A stretch of DNA of 64,000 nucleotides from Fusibacter tunisiensis (GCF_016908355.1 NZ_JAFBDT010000001.1:186001-250000), one strand, 5' to 3'; positions 37,144 to 48,201 are shown, numbered from the stretch's first letter. Translations and numbers: made by a program. The notes: generated from the sequence alone by a model not told the origin.

Positions 37144-38448
37144 TTATGAGATAATTTCACCCACTAATTCAAAATCTGCATTTAAATGTATTTGCACATT
37201 TACAATACGTCCAGCATCAAGATGGCTTTCAGAGGTAATTTTCACTTTCAAGTAATTGCAAGTGTGGCCAATATAAAAGCCCGCTTTTTCTTCTTCTATG
37301 AGAACACTCAGATGGGTCTGATTGTATTGCATCAAATAATTATGACGCATTTTGCTTGCAATTTGGCTCAAGGCATCTGCCCGACTCTTTTTTACATTGG
37401 GTGGAATTTGATTGGGCATTGTAGCCGCCGGTGTCCCTTCTCGTTTAGAAAATGGAAACACATGTACTTCAGCAAAACCAATACGTTCAATAAACGCCTC
37501 TGTTTCTGCATATTCATTCTCTGTCTCACCAGGAAATCCGGCGATTAGGTCAGTTGTTATTGCAGGATTCTTATATAGTTTTCTAAGTTTGCTAACAGCA
37601 GATGCATAATCATCGGTTGAATATCTTCTGTTCATTCGCTTCAGCACAGAATCCGAACCACTTTGAAGCGAAAGGTGAAAATGATCACAAACTTTTTCAA
37701 GTGGTGCCAAGCGTTCAATAAAAGCCTCTGTAATTAGCCTAGGTTCAATTGATCCTAAACGTATTCGACTTACATGTTCAAGTTGGTTCAAAGCCTCCAT
37801 CAAATCAATTAATCTTTTCTCACCAAGGTCTACGCCATATGACCCAATATGGATGCCAGTTAGTACAAATTCACGATAGCCTTTTTGAGATAAAGTTTCA
37901 ACTTCTTCGATAATATGTTTCATTGAACGACTCCGAACATGGCCTCGCGCATAAGGGATAATACAATAACTGCAATATTGATTGCATCCTTCTTGTATTT
38001 TTATAAATGCGCGCGTATGTACTTTTACACGATTTAACACCATATTTTCAAAGTTATGAACTGTCATGATATCATCTACCACAACAAGAGGCGTTTTTTT
38101 ATCGCCCTTTCTATAGGATTCAATATATTCTAATATATGCGTTCTTGAATCTGTCCCAATAACGATATCGACGCCTTCAATTGCTTTGACTTCCTCTGGA
38201 GAAATTTGGGCATAACACCCCATTACCACAACTATGGCTTCAGGATTGTTTTTTTTGGCACGTCGAATCATTTGCCGTGATTTTTTATCGCCAACGTGTG
38301 TTACAGTACACGTATTAATAACATAAATGTCAGCAAGATCATCGTAGTCTGTTATTTCATATCTATTTTGATAAAACAAATCCATAAGTGCATCTGTTTC
38401 ATACTGATTTGTTTTGCAGCCTAAAGTTGCAAAAGCAACACGATTCAT
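37144..38448 (-). CDS. mtaB: tRNA t6A37 methylthiotransferase MtaB
   Basis: A 434-residue radical-SAM enzyme that adds methylthio to t6A37 of ANN-decoding tRNAs. The UPF0004 N-domain has three Fe-S cysteines (LGCKTNQ, NTCTVTHVGD and VMGCYAQ). The radical-SAM domain has CNQYCSYC, and a TRAM-like region closes the protein. It is 11 bases after rsmE, matching the dnaJ-prmA-rsmE-mtaB order of Firmicutes. Confidence 0.95.
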   Translation of the reverse strand: MNRVAFATLGCKTNQYETDALMDLFYQNRYEITDYDDLADIYVINTCTVTHVGDKKSRQMIRRAKKNNPEAIVVVMGCYAQISPEEVKAIEGVDIVIGTDSRTHILEYIESYRKGDKKTPLVVVDDIMTVHNFENMVLNRVKVHTRAFIKIQEGCNQYCSYCIIPYARGHVRSRSMKHIIEEVETLSQKGYREFVLTGIHIGSYGVDLGEKRLIDLMEALNQLEHVSRIRLGSIEPRLITEAFIERLAPLEKVCDHFHLSLQSGSDSVLKRMNRRYSTDDYASAVSKLRKLYKNPAITTDLIAGFPGETENEYAETEAFIERIGFAEVHVFPFSKREGTPAATMPNQIPPNVKKSRADALSQIASKMRHNYLMQYNQTHLSVLIEEEKAGFYIGHTCNYLKVKITSESHLDAGRIVNVQIHLNADFELVGEIIS

Positions 38449-38459
38449 ATTGATCTCCT

Positions 38460-39215
38460 TTACTCAAATTCTCCCATTATATATTGGGCAATTGTAACCG
38501 CAGTAAAACCTGCAGTCTCCGTTCTTAATATTCGTTTTCCTAAACTTACAGAAAAAGCCCCATTTGCCTGAAGATCATCCACTTCATAAGGCTCAAGTCC
38601 ACCTTCAGGTCCTACTAAAATACCAATTTTAAGTTTCCCCGAATTGATAGATTTAAGTGCATTCAATTTTTCACCAATAGACGTACTTTCCTCATTTTCA
38701 TATAAAACAAGAAAAACATCATATGTGTCAATTTTTTTCGAAACATCTTTAAGCGTATAAGGGCCTTCAATTTCTGGTACTATATCTCTTTTTGACTGTT
38801 TTGCAGCCTCTTTTATAATCCGTTCAAACCGCATAATTTTCTTTGAAATATCTTTACCTGTATAATCCGCTACACACCTTTTGCTGTCAACAAGATAAAA
38901 TTTTTTGACACCTAATTCTACATTTTTTTGTAAGATTAACTCAAGTTTTGTGCCTTTAGGAACACATTGAAACAAATCGATAGTACTACTGGTCTCATTT
39001 GAATGAGACTCCTTTGACTGAATTTTAGTTGTAATTTGATCTTCTTCAATCGATTGGATTTGACAAATATAAGTAAACTGATCTGATATAAGTTCAATTG
39101 ATTCACTAAGTTTTACACGAAGCGATAATTTAAGATGCTTTAATGTCTCACTTTCATTTATCAGAATCACTTGGTCTAAAACAAGATCTGATTTTCCTAA
39201 AAAAAACCGATGCAT
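38460..39215 (-). CDS. rsmE: 16S rRNA (uracil1498-N3)-methyltransferase
   Basis: A 251-residue SPOUT methyltransferase. An N-terminal PUA-like part starts MHRFFLG. The knotted C-terminal domain has ILVGPEGGLEPYEV and SLGKRILRTETAGFTAV. It methylates N3 of U1498 in 16S rRNA. The ATG at 39215 lies behind GGAAAGGA; an upstream ATG in the frame overlaps prmA and adds 13 unconserved residues. The start is one base after the prmA stop codon. Confidence 0.95.
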   Translation of the reverse strand: MHRFFLGKSDLVLDQVILINESETLKHLKLSLRVKLSESIELISDQFTYICQIQSIEEDQITTKIQSKESHSNETSSTIDLFQCVPKGTKLELILQKNVELGVKKFYLVDSKRCVADYTGKDISKKIMRFERIIKEAAKQSKRDIVPEIEGPYTLKDVSKKIDTYDVFLVLYENEESTSIGEKLNALKSINSGKLKIGILVGPEGGLEPYEVDDLQANGAFSVSLGKRILRTETAGFTAVTIAQYIMGEFE

Positions 39216-39216
39216 A

Positions 39217-40155
39217 TTAAAGTCCTTTCCGTGCAACAATAACAGCCCATTCACCTTTTTTTACAGTTTCCACAACTTCAAGACCAGAAGATTGAATTTT
39301 GTCGAGCACGCTGTCTAATCTTTGCAGAATGATCCCTGAAGCAATAAAATACCCTCCGGATTTAATAACAGAATCAATATCGTCTACCAACTGTATGATA
39401 ATTTCAGCGATAATATTCGCAACAACTAAATCAGCTGGTTGGTCCACAACCGACAACAAATCACCTTGTCTGATGTCTGATATGTTCTCAAGGTGGTTGC
39501 GCTCTATGTTCTCCCGTGCTGTTTTAACAGCAACAGGATCAATATCAACACCCAATATCGACTTTGCACCTAATAAACCTGCTGCAATAGATAAAATACC
39601 ACTTCCACAGCCAACATCCAGTACATGATCTGATGGCCTCATGTATTTTTCAATCATTTCAATACAAAGTGACGTGGTCTCATGTGTTCCAGAACCAAAG
39701 GCATTGCCAGGATCAATTTCAATTACAATTTCATCTGTCTTTGATTCAACTGTTTCCCAACTTGGCTTGACTACCATTTTTTTCCCAAGTCGAATTGGTT
39801 TAAAATACTTTTTCCATTCATTTTCCCAATTCTCTTGAAAAACAATTTGAGTTTCAATAATGCCAGGTGATGGGTCTAAACCAAATGAGGTTAATTCTTC
39901 AAGCTTATTTTTAAGGGTGTCAACGGTTCCTTCAATAGAGTCTCGTTCAAGATATGCGGTTACAACAGCACCTTCAAAATCCAACGTCGTATTTTCAGGT
40001 TCAAAAAAATCCCATAGACCAGACGCATTGCCAAGTAAATCAGGATCATTCGGATTTAATATTTGAACGCCATTTGCCCCCGTTCTATAAAGAAGTTGAC
40101 TTACAGCATCTATACACATAATTGACGTTTTTATATTTATTTCAAACCAAGCCAT
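39217..40155 (-). CDS. prmA: Ribosomal protein L11 methyltransferase
   Basis: A 312-residue SAM methyltransferase that trimethylates L11. The SAM site is VLDVGCGSGILSIAA, followed by GVDIDPVA and DLVVANIIAEII. The substrate-binding N-terminal domain (about 1-110) starts MAWFEINIKTS. It lies about 117 bases downstream of dnaJ, after the dnaJ terminator. Confidence 0.95.
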   Translation of the reverse strand: MAWFEINIKTSIMCIDAVSQLLYRTGANGVQILNPNDPDLLGNASGLWDFFEPENTTLDFEGAVVTAYLERDSIEGTVDTLKNKLEELTSFGLDPSPGIIETQIVFQENWENEWKKYFKPIRLGKKMVVKPSWETVESKTDEIVIEIDPGNAFGSGTHETTSLCIEMIEKYMRPSDHVLDVGCGSGILSIAAGLLGAKSILGVDIDPVAVKTARENIERNHLENISDIRQGDLLSVVDQPADLVVANIIAEIIIQLVDDIDSVIKSGGYFIASGIILQRLDSVLDKIQSSGLEVVETVKKGEWAVIVARKGL

Positions 40156-40235
40156 ATTTAATTCCTATCCTTTTCATAAGATTTCTATCGAATACTATAT
40201 CACAGAACTATTGTTTGAGTCCACATTTAAAAACT

Positions 40236-40267
40236 CAAAAAAAGACCCATGTGATTAGCATAGGTCT
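40236..40267 (-). terminator. Terminator after dnaJ
   Basis: AGACCTATG/CATGGGTCT (one wobble) with a 7-base loop and a following TTTTTTTG on the minus strand, just after the dnaJ stop codon. Confidence 0.87.
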
Positions 40268-40272
40268 AAGAA

Positions 40273-41445
40273 TTAGCTAAGTGCGTCTTTCATTTTGTCG
40301 AAGAAGGATTTATCTTCTTTTTTTTTTCCTTTTTGAGCGTTAGAAGAACTTGATTTGGTATTCCCCATTTCAGATTCTAATGCTTCTAATAATTCCCTTT
40401 GTTTTTTTGTAAGGTCTTTAGGAATATCAACATGTATCTTAACATATTGGTCGCCACGGCCATAGCCATTAAGCACAGGAATTCCCTTGCCTTTTAATTT
40501 AAACTGTTTTCCTGCTGGTGTTCCTGCTGGAATTGTAAATTTAACTTTGCCGTCTAAAGTAGGTACCATAACTTCGCTGCCTAAAACAACTTGCCCATAT
40601 GAAACCCATAAATCATAGAAAATATCATTATTTTCACGTGTAAATTCTTTATGAGGTTTAACATGAATTACAACGATAACATCACCACGCGGCCCACCAT
40701 TCTGGCCTAAGTCACCTTCACCCCTAATTTGCATGTTGGCACCGTGAAATACGCCTGCAGGCAGTTCAATTTCCTTCGTGTGTTTTTTCTTGACAATACC
40801 ATGTCCCTTACACTGATGACACGCCTTGTCAAACGTTTCACCTTTTCCTTTACAGGTTGGACACGCTTTAACACTTATAGATTCTCCAAAAAGTGACCGT
40901 TGAGTGTAACGCACCTCTCCGGTCCCATTACACGTACTACATGTATGGGTGGCTGAACCAGGCTCATTGCCTTTTCCATGACACACATCACATGTTTCTG
41001 TTCTGAAAAACTCTAGTGTCGTTTTTTTACCAAATGCGGCTTCTTCAAAACTTAATGTGACATCAACTCGCAGATCTTTACCACGTCTTGGTCCATTTCT
41101 ACGGCTTCCACCACTTCCACCAAACCCAAAACCGCCACCAAACATTTCATTTATAATATCTTCAAAACCACCAAATCCACCTTCAAAACCACCAAATCCA
41201 CTACCGCCTCCCATATTTTGGTTGACGCCAGCATGACCAAATTGATCATACAGTTTTCGTTTCTCAGGATCGCTTAAAATTTCATAGGCTTCATTAATTT
41301 CTTTGAATTTTGTTTCTGCTTCTTTATCATCTGGATTTCGGTCTGGATGGTATTTCATTGCCAGTTTCCGATATGCTTTTTTTAATTCGTTTTCATCAGC
41401 GTTCCGATCGACACCGAGCAACTCATAATAGTCGCTTTTACTCAC
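40273..41445 (-). CDS. dnaJ: Chaperone DnaJ (Hsp40)
   Basis: A 390-residue class A J-protein. The J domain (1-70) has the HPD motif in [11 protein letters not shown] Gly/Phe linker ([16 protein letters not shown]) follows, then four zinc-binding CxxCxGxG repeats ([32 protein letters not shown]) and the substrate-binding C-domain. It stimulates the DnaK ATPase. The C-terminal tail ([26 protein letters not shown]) is a little longer than usual. Operon hrcA-grpE-dnaK-dnaJ. Confidence 0.98.
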   Translation of the reverse strand: MSKSDYYELLGVDRNADENELKKAYRKLAMKYHPDRNPDDKEAETKFKEINEAYEILSDPEKRKLYDQFGHAGVNQNMGGGSGFGGFEGGFGGFEDIINEMFGGGFGFGGSGGSRRNGPRRGKDLRVDVTLSFEEAAFGKKTTLEFFRTETCDVCHGKGNEPGSATHTCSTCNGTGEVRYTQRSLFGESISVKACPTCKGKGETFDKACHQCKGHGIVKKKHTKEIELPAGVFHGANMQIRGEGDLGQNGGPRGDVIVVIHVKPHKEFTRENNDIFYDLWVSYGQVVLGSEVMVPTLDGKVKFTIPAGTPAGKQFKLKGKGIPVLNGYGRGDQYVKIHVDIPKDLTKKQRELLEALESEMGNTKSSSSNAQKGKKKEDKSFFDKMKDALS

Positions 41446-41511
41446 GCTTTAACCCACCTTTCTAATCAAGTAGACAAGGCACCGGTATAGGTGCCTCGTC
41501 CGATAACTCTA

Positions 41512-43332
41512 TTAGTCTACCACTTCATAATCAGCTTCGTCAACAGAATCATCTTGATCGGTTGATTCCGGAGAAGGATTTTCTTGGGCTTGAGCATTTG
41601 CGTCAGCATATATTTTTTCTGCCAGAGGCTGGAACGCATTTGTCAATGCTTCAAAATCACTTTTGATTTTTTCAACATCATCTGTTGCCATGGATGCTTT
41701 AAGCGCCTCAATTTTTGAATTTACATCATTTTTTTGTTCTTCAGTCGCTTTATCGCCTAAATCATTCATGGATTTTTCAACTTCATAAATCATATTGTCA
41801 GCTTTATTACGTTCTTCAATAAGTTCTTTTTTCTTTTTATCTTCTTCTGCAAATTGTTCTGCTTCTTTAATTTTCTTTTCAACTTCATCTTCAGAAAGAT
41901 TTGTTGTTGCAGTAATTGTAATATGTTGAGATTTACCTGTACCCAAATCCTTCGCACTAACATTAACAATGCCGTTCGCATCAATGTCAAATGTTACTTC
42001 AATTTGTGGCAGTCCACGTCTAGCAGGTGGAATACCATCAAGCTGGAAACGGCCCAGTGTGCTGTTATCTGTTGCCATCTGTCTTTCCCCTTGAAGTACA
42101 TGAATGTCTACAGCAGTTTGATTATCCGCAGCTGTGGAAAATACCTGACTTTTTTTAGTAGGAATGGTTGTATTTCTTTCGATTAATTTTGTAAATACAC
42201 CACCAAGTGTTTCAATTCCAAGTGAAAGTGGTGTGACATCCAAAAGCAGAACGTCTTTGACATCACCAGAAAGTACCCCACCTTGAATTGCCGCACCAAG
42301 TGCAACACATTCATCTGGATTTACGCCTTTATGCGGGTCTTTTCCAACAAATTTTTTAACAGCATCTTGAACTGCAGGGATTCTTGTTGAACCACCTACT
42401 AAAATAACCTGTTCAATGTCTGATGGGTTCAAGCCAGCGTCTTTAAGGGCTTTTTTTGTTGGTTCCATAGACATATCAACCAAGTGCTTGGTTAATTGCT
42501 CAAACTTGGAACGGGTTAAATCAACATTTAAATGAAGAGGACCTTCAGCTGTAGCTGTAATAAATGGCAGGTTAACATTTGTCGTTTGTGTTGAAGACAA
42601 TTCTTTTTTTGCTTTTTCAGCAGCTTCTTTAAGCCTTTGAAGTGCCATCTTATCGTTTCTCAAGTCTACACCATGTTCCGATTTAAAAGTATCCGCTAAA
42701 TGGTCCATTACGACTTTATCAAAGTCATCTCCACCGAGGTGGTTGTTTCCATTTGTAGCAAGCACTTCAAATACACCATCTCCAATTTCTAGGATAGATA
42801 CATCGAAAGTACCACCACCAAGGTCAAAGACCATTATCTTGTGTTGCTTATCTGTTTTATCAAGACCGTATGACAAAGAAGCAGCTGTTGGCTCATTGAT
42901 AATTCTCTTTACTTCTAGGCCTGCAATTTTACCAGCATCTTTTGTCGCTTGTCTTTGCGCATCTGTAAAGTATGCAGGTACTGTGATAACAGCCTCTGTA
43001 ACTTTTTCGCCAAGATAGCTCTCAGCATCGGCTTTTAATTTTTGTAAGATCATTGCTGAAATTTCTTGTGGTGAATATGTCTTGTCATCTACTTTCACTT
43101 TGTGATCTGTTCCCATTTCACGTTTAACAGACATAATTGTTCTGTCTGGATTTGTAATTGCTTGTCTTTTTGCTGTTTCACCAACAAGTCTTTCACCTGT
43201 TTTTGTAAACGCAACTACCGATGGTGTGGTTCTATTACCTTCTGCATTTGATATAACTACAGCTTCGCCACCTTCTAAAACAGATACACACGAGTTTGTT
43301 GTTCCTAAATCAATACCAATAATTTTTCCCAT
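41512..43332 (-). CDS. dnaK: Chaperone DnaK (Hsp70)
   Basis: A 606-residue Hsp70 starting [16 protein letters not shown]. The nucleotide-binding domain has [12 protein letters not shown] and [13 protein letters not shown], then the linker [15 protein letters not shown], the substrate-binding domain and an acidic C-terminal tail ending [11 protein letters not shown]. Full length. It folds and rescues proteins with DnaJ and GrpE, encoded on either side, and should be HrcA/CIRCE controlled. Confidence 0.99.
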   Translation of the reverse strand: MGKIIGIDLGTTNSCVSVLEGGEAVVISNAEGNRTTPSVVAFTKTGERLVGETAKRQAITNPDRTIMSVKREMGTDHKVKVDDKTYSPQEISAMILQKLKADAESYLGEKVTEAVITVPAYFTDAQRQATKDAGKIAGLEVKRIINEPTAASLSYGLDKTDKQHKIMVFDLGGGTFDVSILEIGDGVFEVLATNGNNHLGGDDFDKVVMDHLADTFKSEHGVDLRNDKMALQRLKEAAEKAKKELSSTQTTNVNLPFITATAEGPLHLNVDLTRSKFEQLTKHLVDMSMEPTKKALKDAGLNPSDIEQVILVGGSTRIPAVQDAVKKFVGKDPHKGVNPDECVALGAAIQGGVLSGDVKDVLLLDVTPLSLGIETLGGVFTKLIERNTTIPTKKSQVFSTAADNQTAVDIHVLQGERQMATDNSTLGRFQLDGIPPARRGLPQIEVTFDIDANGIVNVSAKDLGTGKSQHITITATTNLSEDEVEKKIKEAEQFAEEDKKKKELIEERNKADNMIYEVEKSMNDLGDKATEEQKNDVNSKIEALKASMATDDVEKIKSDFEALTNAFQPLAEKIYADANAQAQENPSPESTDQDDSVDEADYEVVD

Positions 43333-43355
43333 TTTATGCCTCCTATAATTTTAAA

Positions 43356-43913
43356 CTATTTAGATACTTTTACCATACTGGCACGTATGACTTTATCATT
43401 GATTGTATAACCTTCTTGAAAGACTTCTACAACATGTTCGCTTTCAACATCATCACTTTCTTCTGACAATACAGCATGATGTATTTCAGGATCGAACGGT
43501 TGTCCTAGAGCTTCAATTTTCTTAACACCATTTTTTTCAAAAAACTCATCAAAAGTTTTTTTGATCATTAAAACCCCTTCATGGAATTTGTCATTAGTTT
43601 TTGAAGCGTCATCTACTTTAAGTGCACGTTCAAAATTATCCATAACAGGTAATAAGTCTGCAAAGAGTTTTTCAGTACCAAATTTAAAGATGTCTGATTT
43701 TTCTTTTTCAACTCTTTTTCGATAGTTCTGATACTCCGCATTTAACCTTAGATACTTATCATTTAAAGCATCCAGTTCCTCTTGTAAAGTATCAATTGGG
43801 TTAACCTCGACTTCAGGCGTTTTATCTTGATTTGTAAGTTCATCACCTTCGCCATTTCTTATGATTTCATCTTGGTCTTCTTGTTCTTTATGCTTTTCTT
43901 TTTTCTTCGCCAA
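43356..43913 (-). CDS. grpE: Nucleotide exchange factor GrpE
   Basis: A 185-residue GrpE: charged N-terminus, long coiled coil (about 35-125) and a C-terminal beta domain with PFDPEIHHAVL. It releases ADP from DnaK. The start is set at a TTG (43913), five bases behind AGGAAGGTGA. A longer reading with an upstream ATG would run back into hrcA and adds a hydrophobic stretch foreign to GrpE. The gene starts 14 bases after the hrcA stop codon. Confidence 0.93.
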   Translation of the reverse strand: MAKKKEKHKEQEDQDEIIRNGEGDELTNQDKTPEVEVNPIDTLQEELDALNDKYLRLNAEYQNYRKRVEKEKSDIFKFGTEKLFADLLPVMDNFERALKVDDASKTNDKFHEGVLMIKKTFDEFFEKNGVKKIEALGQPFDPEIHHAVLSEESDDVESEHVVEVFQEGYTINDKVIRASMVKVSK

Positions 43914-43926
43914 TTTTGTCACCTTC

Positions 43927-44952
43927 CTATAAGTTAATTCCTGAAAAAACATCTGATAAGGTATTGCTAATGTAATTAACAACTGAAACAACATTGCCAT
44001 AATCCATTCGTTTCGAACCTATGACGATTATTTTGCCATCGCTTTTGCCATCAACTTTATAAGAAGATGATACAATACTACAGGCGTCCAGAATCGGATT
44101 CTTAATTTCAGAACCTATTTTAATGGACAGTTGATCAGAAGATAATTCCTCAATAAGAAGTTCCATATTATCAGGGTCTTTTAGATACTCAAAAATAGTT
44201 TTTGCTTTTTCGGTATTCGCAAATTCTTGAATGGATAAAATTTGTGCCAATCCCTCTACAAACAATTCTGTACCATTAAGCGATTTAAGCGCGTCTCTAA
44301 GAATTGGAATCAAATAGTCTACAAAAGTTCCAAGTCCTTGTAGTTTATCTTTTAGTCTCATAATGGATCGAATATCAATTTTTTCTATGGTCTCGCCTTC
44401 AAGAAAACTTAACATCGTATCAGAGATACGGTCCAATATAAATTGATCTGCGTTGGAGATTGCAAGCTGAATGTTCTTTACAATCCCAGTATTGGTTACT
44501 AAAATTAAAAGAACCCTTGAATCCGTTACTTTTATAAGTTTTAAATTCGCCAGTTTACATTTGTTGAATTTAGGAATGGTGACTATGGAAACCAGTCCTG
44601 TAAACTCAGACAATAACTTAGACGCTTGCTTAGCCAAATCATTGGCCTCAATAATCCTATTGAGTAGCAGAGATTGGATCATTTCTTTTTCCTGAAGCCC
44701 AATGGTGTGTTCATTGACAATAGCGTCCACATACAATCGATATCCCAAATCAGAAGGAATTCGTCCTGCAGATGTATGTGGTTGAACCAGATATCCTAAT
44801 TCTTCCAAATCAGCCATCTCATTGCGGATGGTAGCAGAACTAATTCCCAATGGATATTTTTTTGAAATTGTTCGTGACCCTACTGGTTGTGCTGTATCAA
44901 TAAAATCACTAATTATGGCTTCCAGTATTCTCAGTTGTCTTTCAGAAATCAT
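43927..44952 (-). CDS. hrcA: Heat-inducible transcription repressor HrcA
   Basis: A 341-residue repressor. The N-terminal winged helix starts ERQLRILEAIISDFIDTAQPVGSRTISKKYPLGISSATIRNEMADLEELGYL. It is followed by the GAF-like and dimerisation regions. It binds CIRCE in front of its own operon and is released when GroEL is occupied. First gene of hrcA-grpE-dnaK-dnaJ, with a perfect CIRCE 16 bases upstream of the start codon. Confidence 0.97.
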   Translation of the reverse strand: MISERQLRILEAIISDFIDTAQPVGSRTISKKYPLGISSATIRNEMADLEELGYLVQPHTSAGRIPSDLGYRLYVDAIVNEHTIGLQEKEMIQSLLLNRIIEANDLAKQASKLLSEFTGLVSIVTIPKFNKCKLANLKLIKVTDSRVLLILVTNTGIVKNIQLAISNADQFILDRISDTMLSFLEGETIEKIDIRSIMRLKDKLQGLGTFVDYLIPILRDALKSLNGTELFVEGLAQILSIQEFANTEKAKTIFEYLKDPDNMELLIEELSSDQLSIKIGSEIKNPILDACSIVSSSYKVDGKSDGKIIVIGSKRMDYGNVVSVVNYISNTLSDVFSGINL

Positions 44953-44967
44953 TTAATCACCCACTTG

Positions 44968-44994
44968 TTAGCACTCATTTCAATCGAGTGCTAA
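44968..44994 (-). promoter_or_regulatory. CIRCE operator (HrcA-binding site)
   Basis: A perfect inverted repeat TTAGCACTC-N9-GAGTGCTAA, identical to the CIRCE consensus. It lies between the promoter at 45005-45033 and hrcA. Confidence 0.98.
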
Positions 44995-45004
44995 TTCTAT
45001 AAAT

Positions 45005-45033
45005 AATATACCTTTTGACGTCTGGTTTGTCAA
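45005..45033 (-). promoter_or_regulatory. Sigma-A promoter of the hrcA-grpE-dnaK-dnaJ operon
   Basis: Minus strand TTGACA, 17 bases, TATATT. The CIRCE operator begins about 10 bases downstream of the -10 element. Confidence 0.88.
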
Positions 45034-45067
45034 CCTTCAAAATAAATATTTATAAGATCGTTACATT

Positions 45068-46222
45068 TTATTCATTCATAAATGCCCCGAAAACTTGATT
45101 GGATAAATCCATACCTTTTCGTGTCAATTTAACGACCTGTCCCTCTGTTTCAATCAGTTCATAAAATTTGAGTTTTTCCAGAACACTATGATACTTTTGT
45201 TCAAAGTCAATTTGATAGGCTTGATTAAGCTTTTCAATATCCAGACCTTCATTTAATCTAAGCCCTAAAATGATTGTTTCAAACAGGTCTTCTAATGTGT
45301 CAATTTTGGTTTCTTCTACACGTATACTTCTGTTTTTATGACCTATAATACTTAGGTATGTCTCAAAGTCATTGGTATTTGCAAATCTTACAGAATTTAA
45401 TTTTGAATGTGCACTAAGGCCTAGACCCAAATAGGGCTGATTATGCCAGTAAATCAAATTGTGTTTAGATGCCATACCCGGTTTAGAAAAATTTGATATT
45501 TCATACTGATAAAAGCCATAGGATTCCATGACGTCAATAATTGTGTGATACATCTCTCTTTCCATATCCTCATCTGGCAATTTAATCAGTCCTTTTTCAA
45601 GCATCTTTGCCATAGGTGTTCCAGATTCCACTTTAAGAGAATATATTGAAGCATGCTCAGGGTTAAGCCTTATAATTTCTTGCATGCTTTCACGCAAAGA
45701 CGCCATGGATTGCCCCGGCAAACCAAACATCAAATCAAGGCTAATGTTGTCAACCCCAATATCTCTTAGCAATTTATAGGTCGCTTGAAACGTCTCAAAA
45801 TCATGCGTTCGACCAATTGTCTTAAGCAGTGAGTTGCTGGTTGTTTGAAGCCCCATGCTAATCCGGTTAATCCCTGAATTTTTATATTGAATAGCGCTTT
45901 CACGATTAATGGTACCTGGATTAACTTCCAGCGTAATCTCGCAATCATCTGTTAAAGTGCATTTTGATTTTATTAAGGTTAGCATCGTTTCAATGTGGCT
46001 TGCAGGAACACTAGATGGTGTGCCGCCCCCGAAATAGATGCTTTCAACACTGAATTTATAGCCATTTTGTATATACTGGTTAAACTCTGTGTGAAGCGCA
46101 TCAAAATACTGGTCAATAATCTGATTACGTTCTGATGCTTTTGGCACAAAAGAAGTGAAATCACAATAGGTACATTTGGAATTGCAAAATGGCACATGTA
46201 TATATAGTCCGATTTTTTCCAT
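45068..46222 (-). CDS. hemW: Radical-SAM heme chaperone HemW
   Basis: A 384-residue HemN-like radical-SAM protein. The cluster motif is PFCNSKCTYCDF (CxxxCxxC). The IYFGGGTPS and ISMGLQTT patterns follow, and the C-terminal HemN domain contains YWHNQPYLGLGLSAHS. HemW binds and delivers heme; it lacks the extra N-terminal cysteine of true HemN. The ATG at 46222 follows GGAGGGTGTT; an earlier ATG four codons upstream overlaps that site. It lies between lepA and hrcA, the normal Firmicutes order. Confidence 0.94.
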   Translation of the reverse strand: MEKIGLYIHVPFCNSKCTYCDFTSFVPKASERNQIIDQYFDALHTEFNQYIQNGYKFSVESIYFGGGTPSSVPASHIETMLTLIKSKCTLTDDCEITLEVNPGTINRESAIQYKNSGINRISMGLQTTSNSLLKTIGRTHDFETFQATYKLLRDIGVDNISLDLMFGLPGQSMASLRESMQEIIRLNPEHASIYSLKVESGTPMAKMLEKGLIKLPDEDMEREMYHTIIDVMESYGFYQYEISNFSKPGMASKHNLIYWHNQPYLGLGLSAHSKLNSVRFANTNDFETYLSIIGHKNRSIRVEETKIDTLEDLFETIILGLRLNEGLDIEKLNQAYQIDFEQKYHSVLEKLKFYELIETEGQVVKLTRKGMDLSNQVFGAFMNE

Positions 46223-46232
46223 AACACCCTCC

Positions 46233-46270
46233 AAAAAAGGACAATCTCAGCTCTGCAGCATCGATTGTCC
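46233..46270 (-). terminator. Terminator between lepA and hemW
   Basis: GGACAATC/GATTGTCC encloses a 16-base loop that can itself pair (GCT..AGC). On the minus strand it is followed by TTTTTT, immediately before the hemW ribosome-binding site. Confidence 0.82.
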
Positions 46271-46275
46271 CTATT

Positions 46276-48087
46276 TTAATTTTCATCAAATTTTAATACA
46301 GATAAAAACGCTTGTTGTGGGACCTCTACATTTCCCAGTTGACGCATTTTTTTCTTACCTTCTTTTTGCTTTTCAAGAAGCTTTTTCTTACGGGAAATAT
46401 CGCCACCGTAACATTTAGCAAGGACATCCTTACGTAAAGCACTAATCGTTTCTCGCGCAATGACTTTGTTTCCAACAGCGGCCTGAATAGGAATAACAAA
46501 CATCTGTCTTGGAATAACTTCTTTTAGCCGTTCACAAATTACGCGTCCTCTTGAATCTGCTTTCGTTCGATGAACAATCATAGAAAAAGCATCCACCATT
46601 TCTTTATTTAAGAGAATATCCATTTTAACCAGATCGGATTCTCGGTATTCTTTAAACTCATAATCCAAGGACCCATAGCCTCTTGTTTTGGATTTAAGTG
46701 CATCAAAAAAGTCATAGATTACTTCGTTTAAAGGTAAATCATAATGCAAAACCACGCGTTTAGGGTCTAAGTAATCCATATGAACCATTTCGCCTCGCCT
46801 GTTTTGACAAAGCTCCATGATATTTCCTACATATTCATTTGGTACAATTATATTTGCAGTTACAATAGGTTCTTCCATCATCTTAATTTCGGTTACAGGT
46901 GGTAGGTTAGAAGGATTTTGAATCATAGATACTTCATCATCCGTTTTGGTTACCCGATAGATTACACTTGGTGCGGTGGCAATTATATCCAAATCAAACT
47001 CCCGGTCCAACCGTTGTTCAATAATTTCAAGGTGAAGCAATCCCAAGAAACCGCATCTAAATCCAAAGCCTAAAGCGACTGATGTTTCTGGTTCAAATGA
47101 CAAGGCTGCATCATTGAGTTGTAATTTTTCAAGTGCATCTCTGACATCATCATAACTTTCGCCCTCTGCAGGGTATATTCCACAATAAACCATAGGTGTT
47201 GCTTTTTTATAACCTGGTAAAGCCGCTTCAGTTGGCGTGTTTGCGAAAGTAATGGTATCTCCAACTCTACAGTCTTTAACATTTTTTATACTTGCAGTGA
47301 TATAGCCAACATCACCAGCCTTAAGTTCAGGAACTGCAAGTGGTGTTGGCACTGAAACCCCAACTTCCACGACTTCAAATTGTTTGCCTAAAGCCATCAT
47401 TTTAATGCGATCCCCTTTTTTAACAGAACCTTCCATGAGTCTTACATAGGCAACAGCACCCTTATAACTGTCATAATATGAATCAAATATCAAAGCTTTT
47501 AAGGGCGCAGTTTCATCTCCATCTGGAGCCGGGACATCTGAAACTATTTTTTCAAGAACTGCTTCTATATTTATACCATCTTTTGCAGATATTTGAGGTG
47601 CATCTTCAGCAAGTATTCCAATAACTTCTTCAATTTCTTCAATAATCTCTTGAGGTCTGGAACTTGGTAAGTCAATTTTATTTAAAACCGGTACAATTGT
47701 AAGGCCTTGTTCATCTGCTAAATGGACATTTGCAAGTGTTTGTGCTTCGACGCCTTGTGTTGCATCTACAACCAAAACAGCCCCCTCACAAGCCGCAAGA
47801 GATCTAGATACCTCATAGGTGAAATCCACATGACCAGGTGTATCAATCAAGTTTAGTATATATTCATGACCATCTTGGGCTTTATAGATTAATCTAGAAG
47901 TTTGAAGTTTGATTGTAATTCCACGCTCACGCTCAAGATCCATGTTGTCTAATATTTGTTCTTTCATTTCTCTTTGGGTCAAAAGACCTGTTTTTTCAAT
48001 TAATCTATCTGCCAGGGTTGATTTACCATGATCTATATGTGCGATTATCGAAAAATTTCGAATGTACTTTTGTCTTTCACTCGGCAT
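46276..48087 (-). CDS. lepA: Elongation factor 4 (LepA)
   Basis: A 603-residue translational GTPase. G motifs are [24 protein letters not shown] and LNKIDLP; the EF-G-like domains II, III and V follow, and the LepA-specific C-terminal domain holds the [17 protein letters not shown] segment. It acts on stalled or initiating ribosomes. It is transcribed leftwards from a promoter divergent from rpsT. Confidence 0.98.
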   Translation of the reverse strand: MPSERQKYIRNFSIIAHIDHGKSTLADRLIEKTGLLTQREMKEQILDNMDLERERGITIKLQTSRLIYKAQDGHEYILNLIDTPGHVDFTYEVSRSLAACEGAVLVVDATQGVEAQTLANVHLADEQGLTIVPVLNKIDLPSSRPQEIIEEIEEVIGILAEDAPQISAKDGINIEAVLEKIVSDVPAPDGDETAPLKALIFDSYYDSYKGAVAYVRLMEGSVKKGDRIKMMALGKQFEVVEVGVSVPTPLAVPELKAGDVGYITASIKNVKDCRVGDTITFANTPTEAALPGYKKATPMVYCGIYPAEGESYDDVRDALEKLQLNDAALSFEPETSVALGFGFRCGFLGLLHLEIIEQRLDREFDLDIIATAPSVIYRVTKTDDEVSMIQNPSNLPPVTEIKMMEEPIVTANIIVPNEYVGNIMELCQNRRGEMVHMDYLDPKRVVLHYDLPLNEVIYDFFDALKSKTRGYGSLDYEFKEYRESDLVKMDILLNKEMVDAFSMIVHRTKADSRGRVICERLKEVIPRQMFVIPIQAAVGNKVIARETISALRKDVLAKCYGGDISRKKKLLEKQKEGKKKMRQLGNVEVPQQAFLSVLKFDEN

Positions 48088-48131
48088 TGCATCCTCCTAC
48101 ACGATATGTTACAGTTTTATGTGCAATATCA

Positions 48132-48160
48132 ATTATACCATACGGTAATATCCTTCACAA
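48132..48160 (-). promoter_or_regulatory. Promoter of lepA
   Basis: Minus strand TTGTGA, 17 bases, TATAAT with a TG two bases before it (extended -10). It lies about 50 bases before the lepA start codon and diverges from the rpsT promoter. Confidence 0.7.
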
Positions 48161-48201
48161 ATAGATTAACTAAAATTATTATAGGCTTTTTCTAAAATCA
48201 C

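Noticed and set aside
43914-44000. Hydrophobic N-terminal extension of GrpE
   Set aside because: The extension is read from within hrcA in another frame; the TTG at 43913 has a good ribosome-binding site and gives a normal GrpE.
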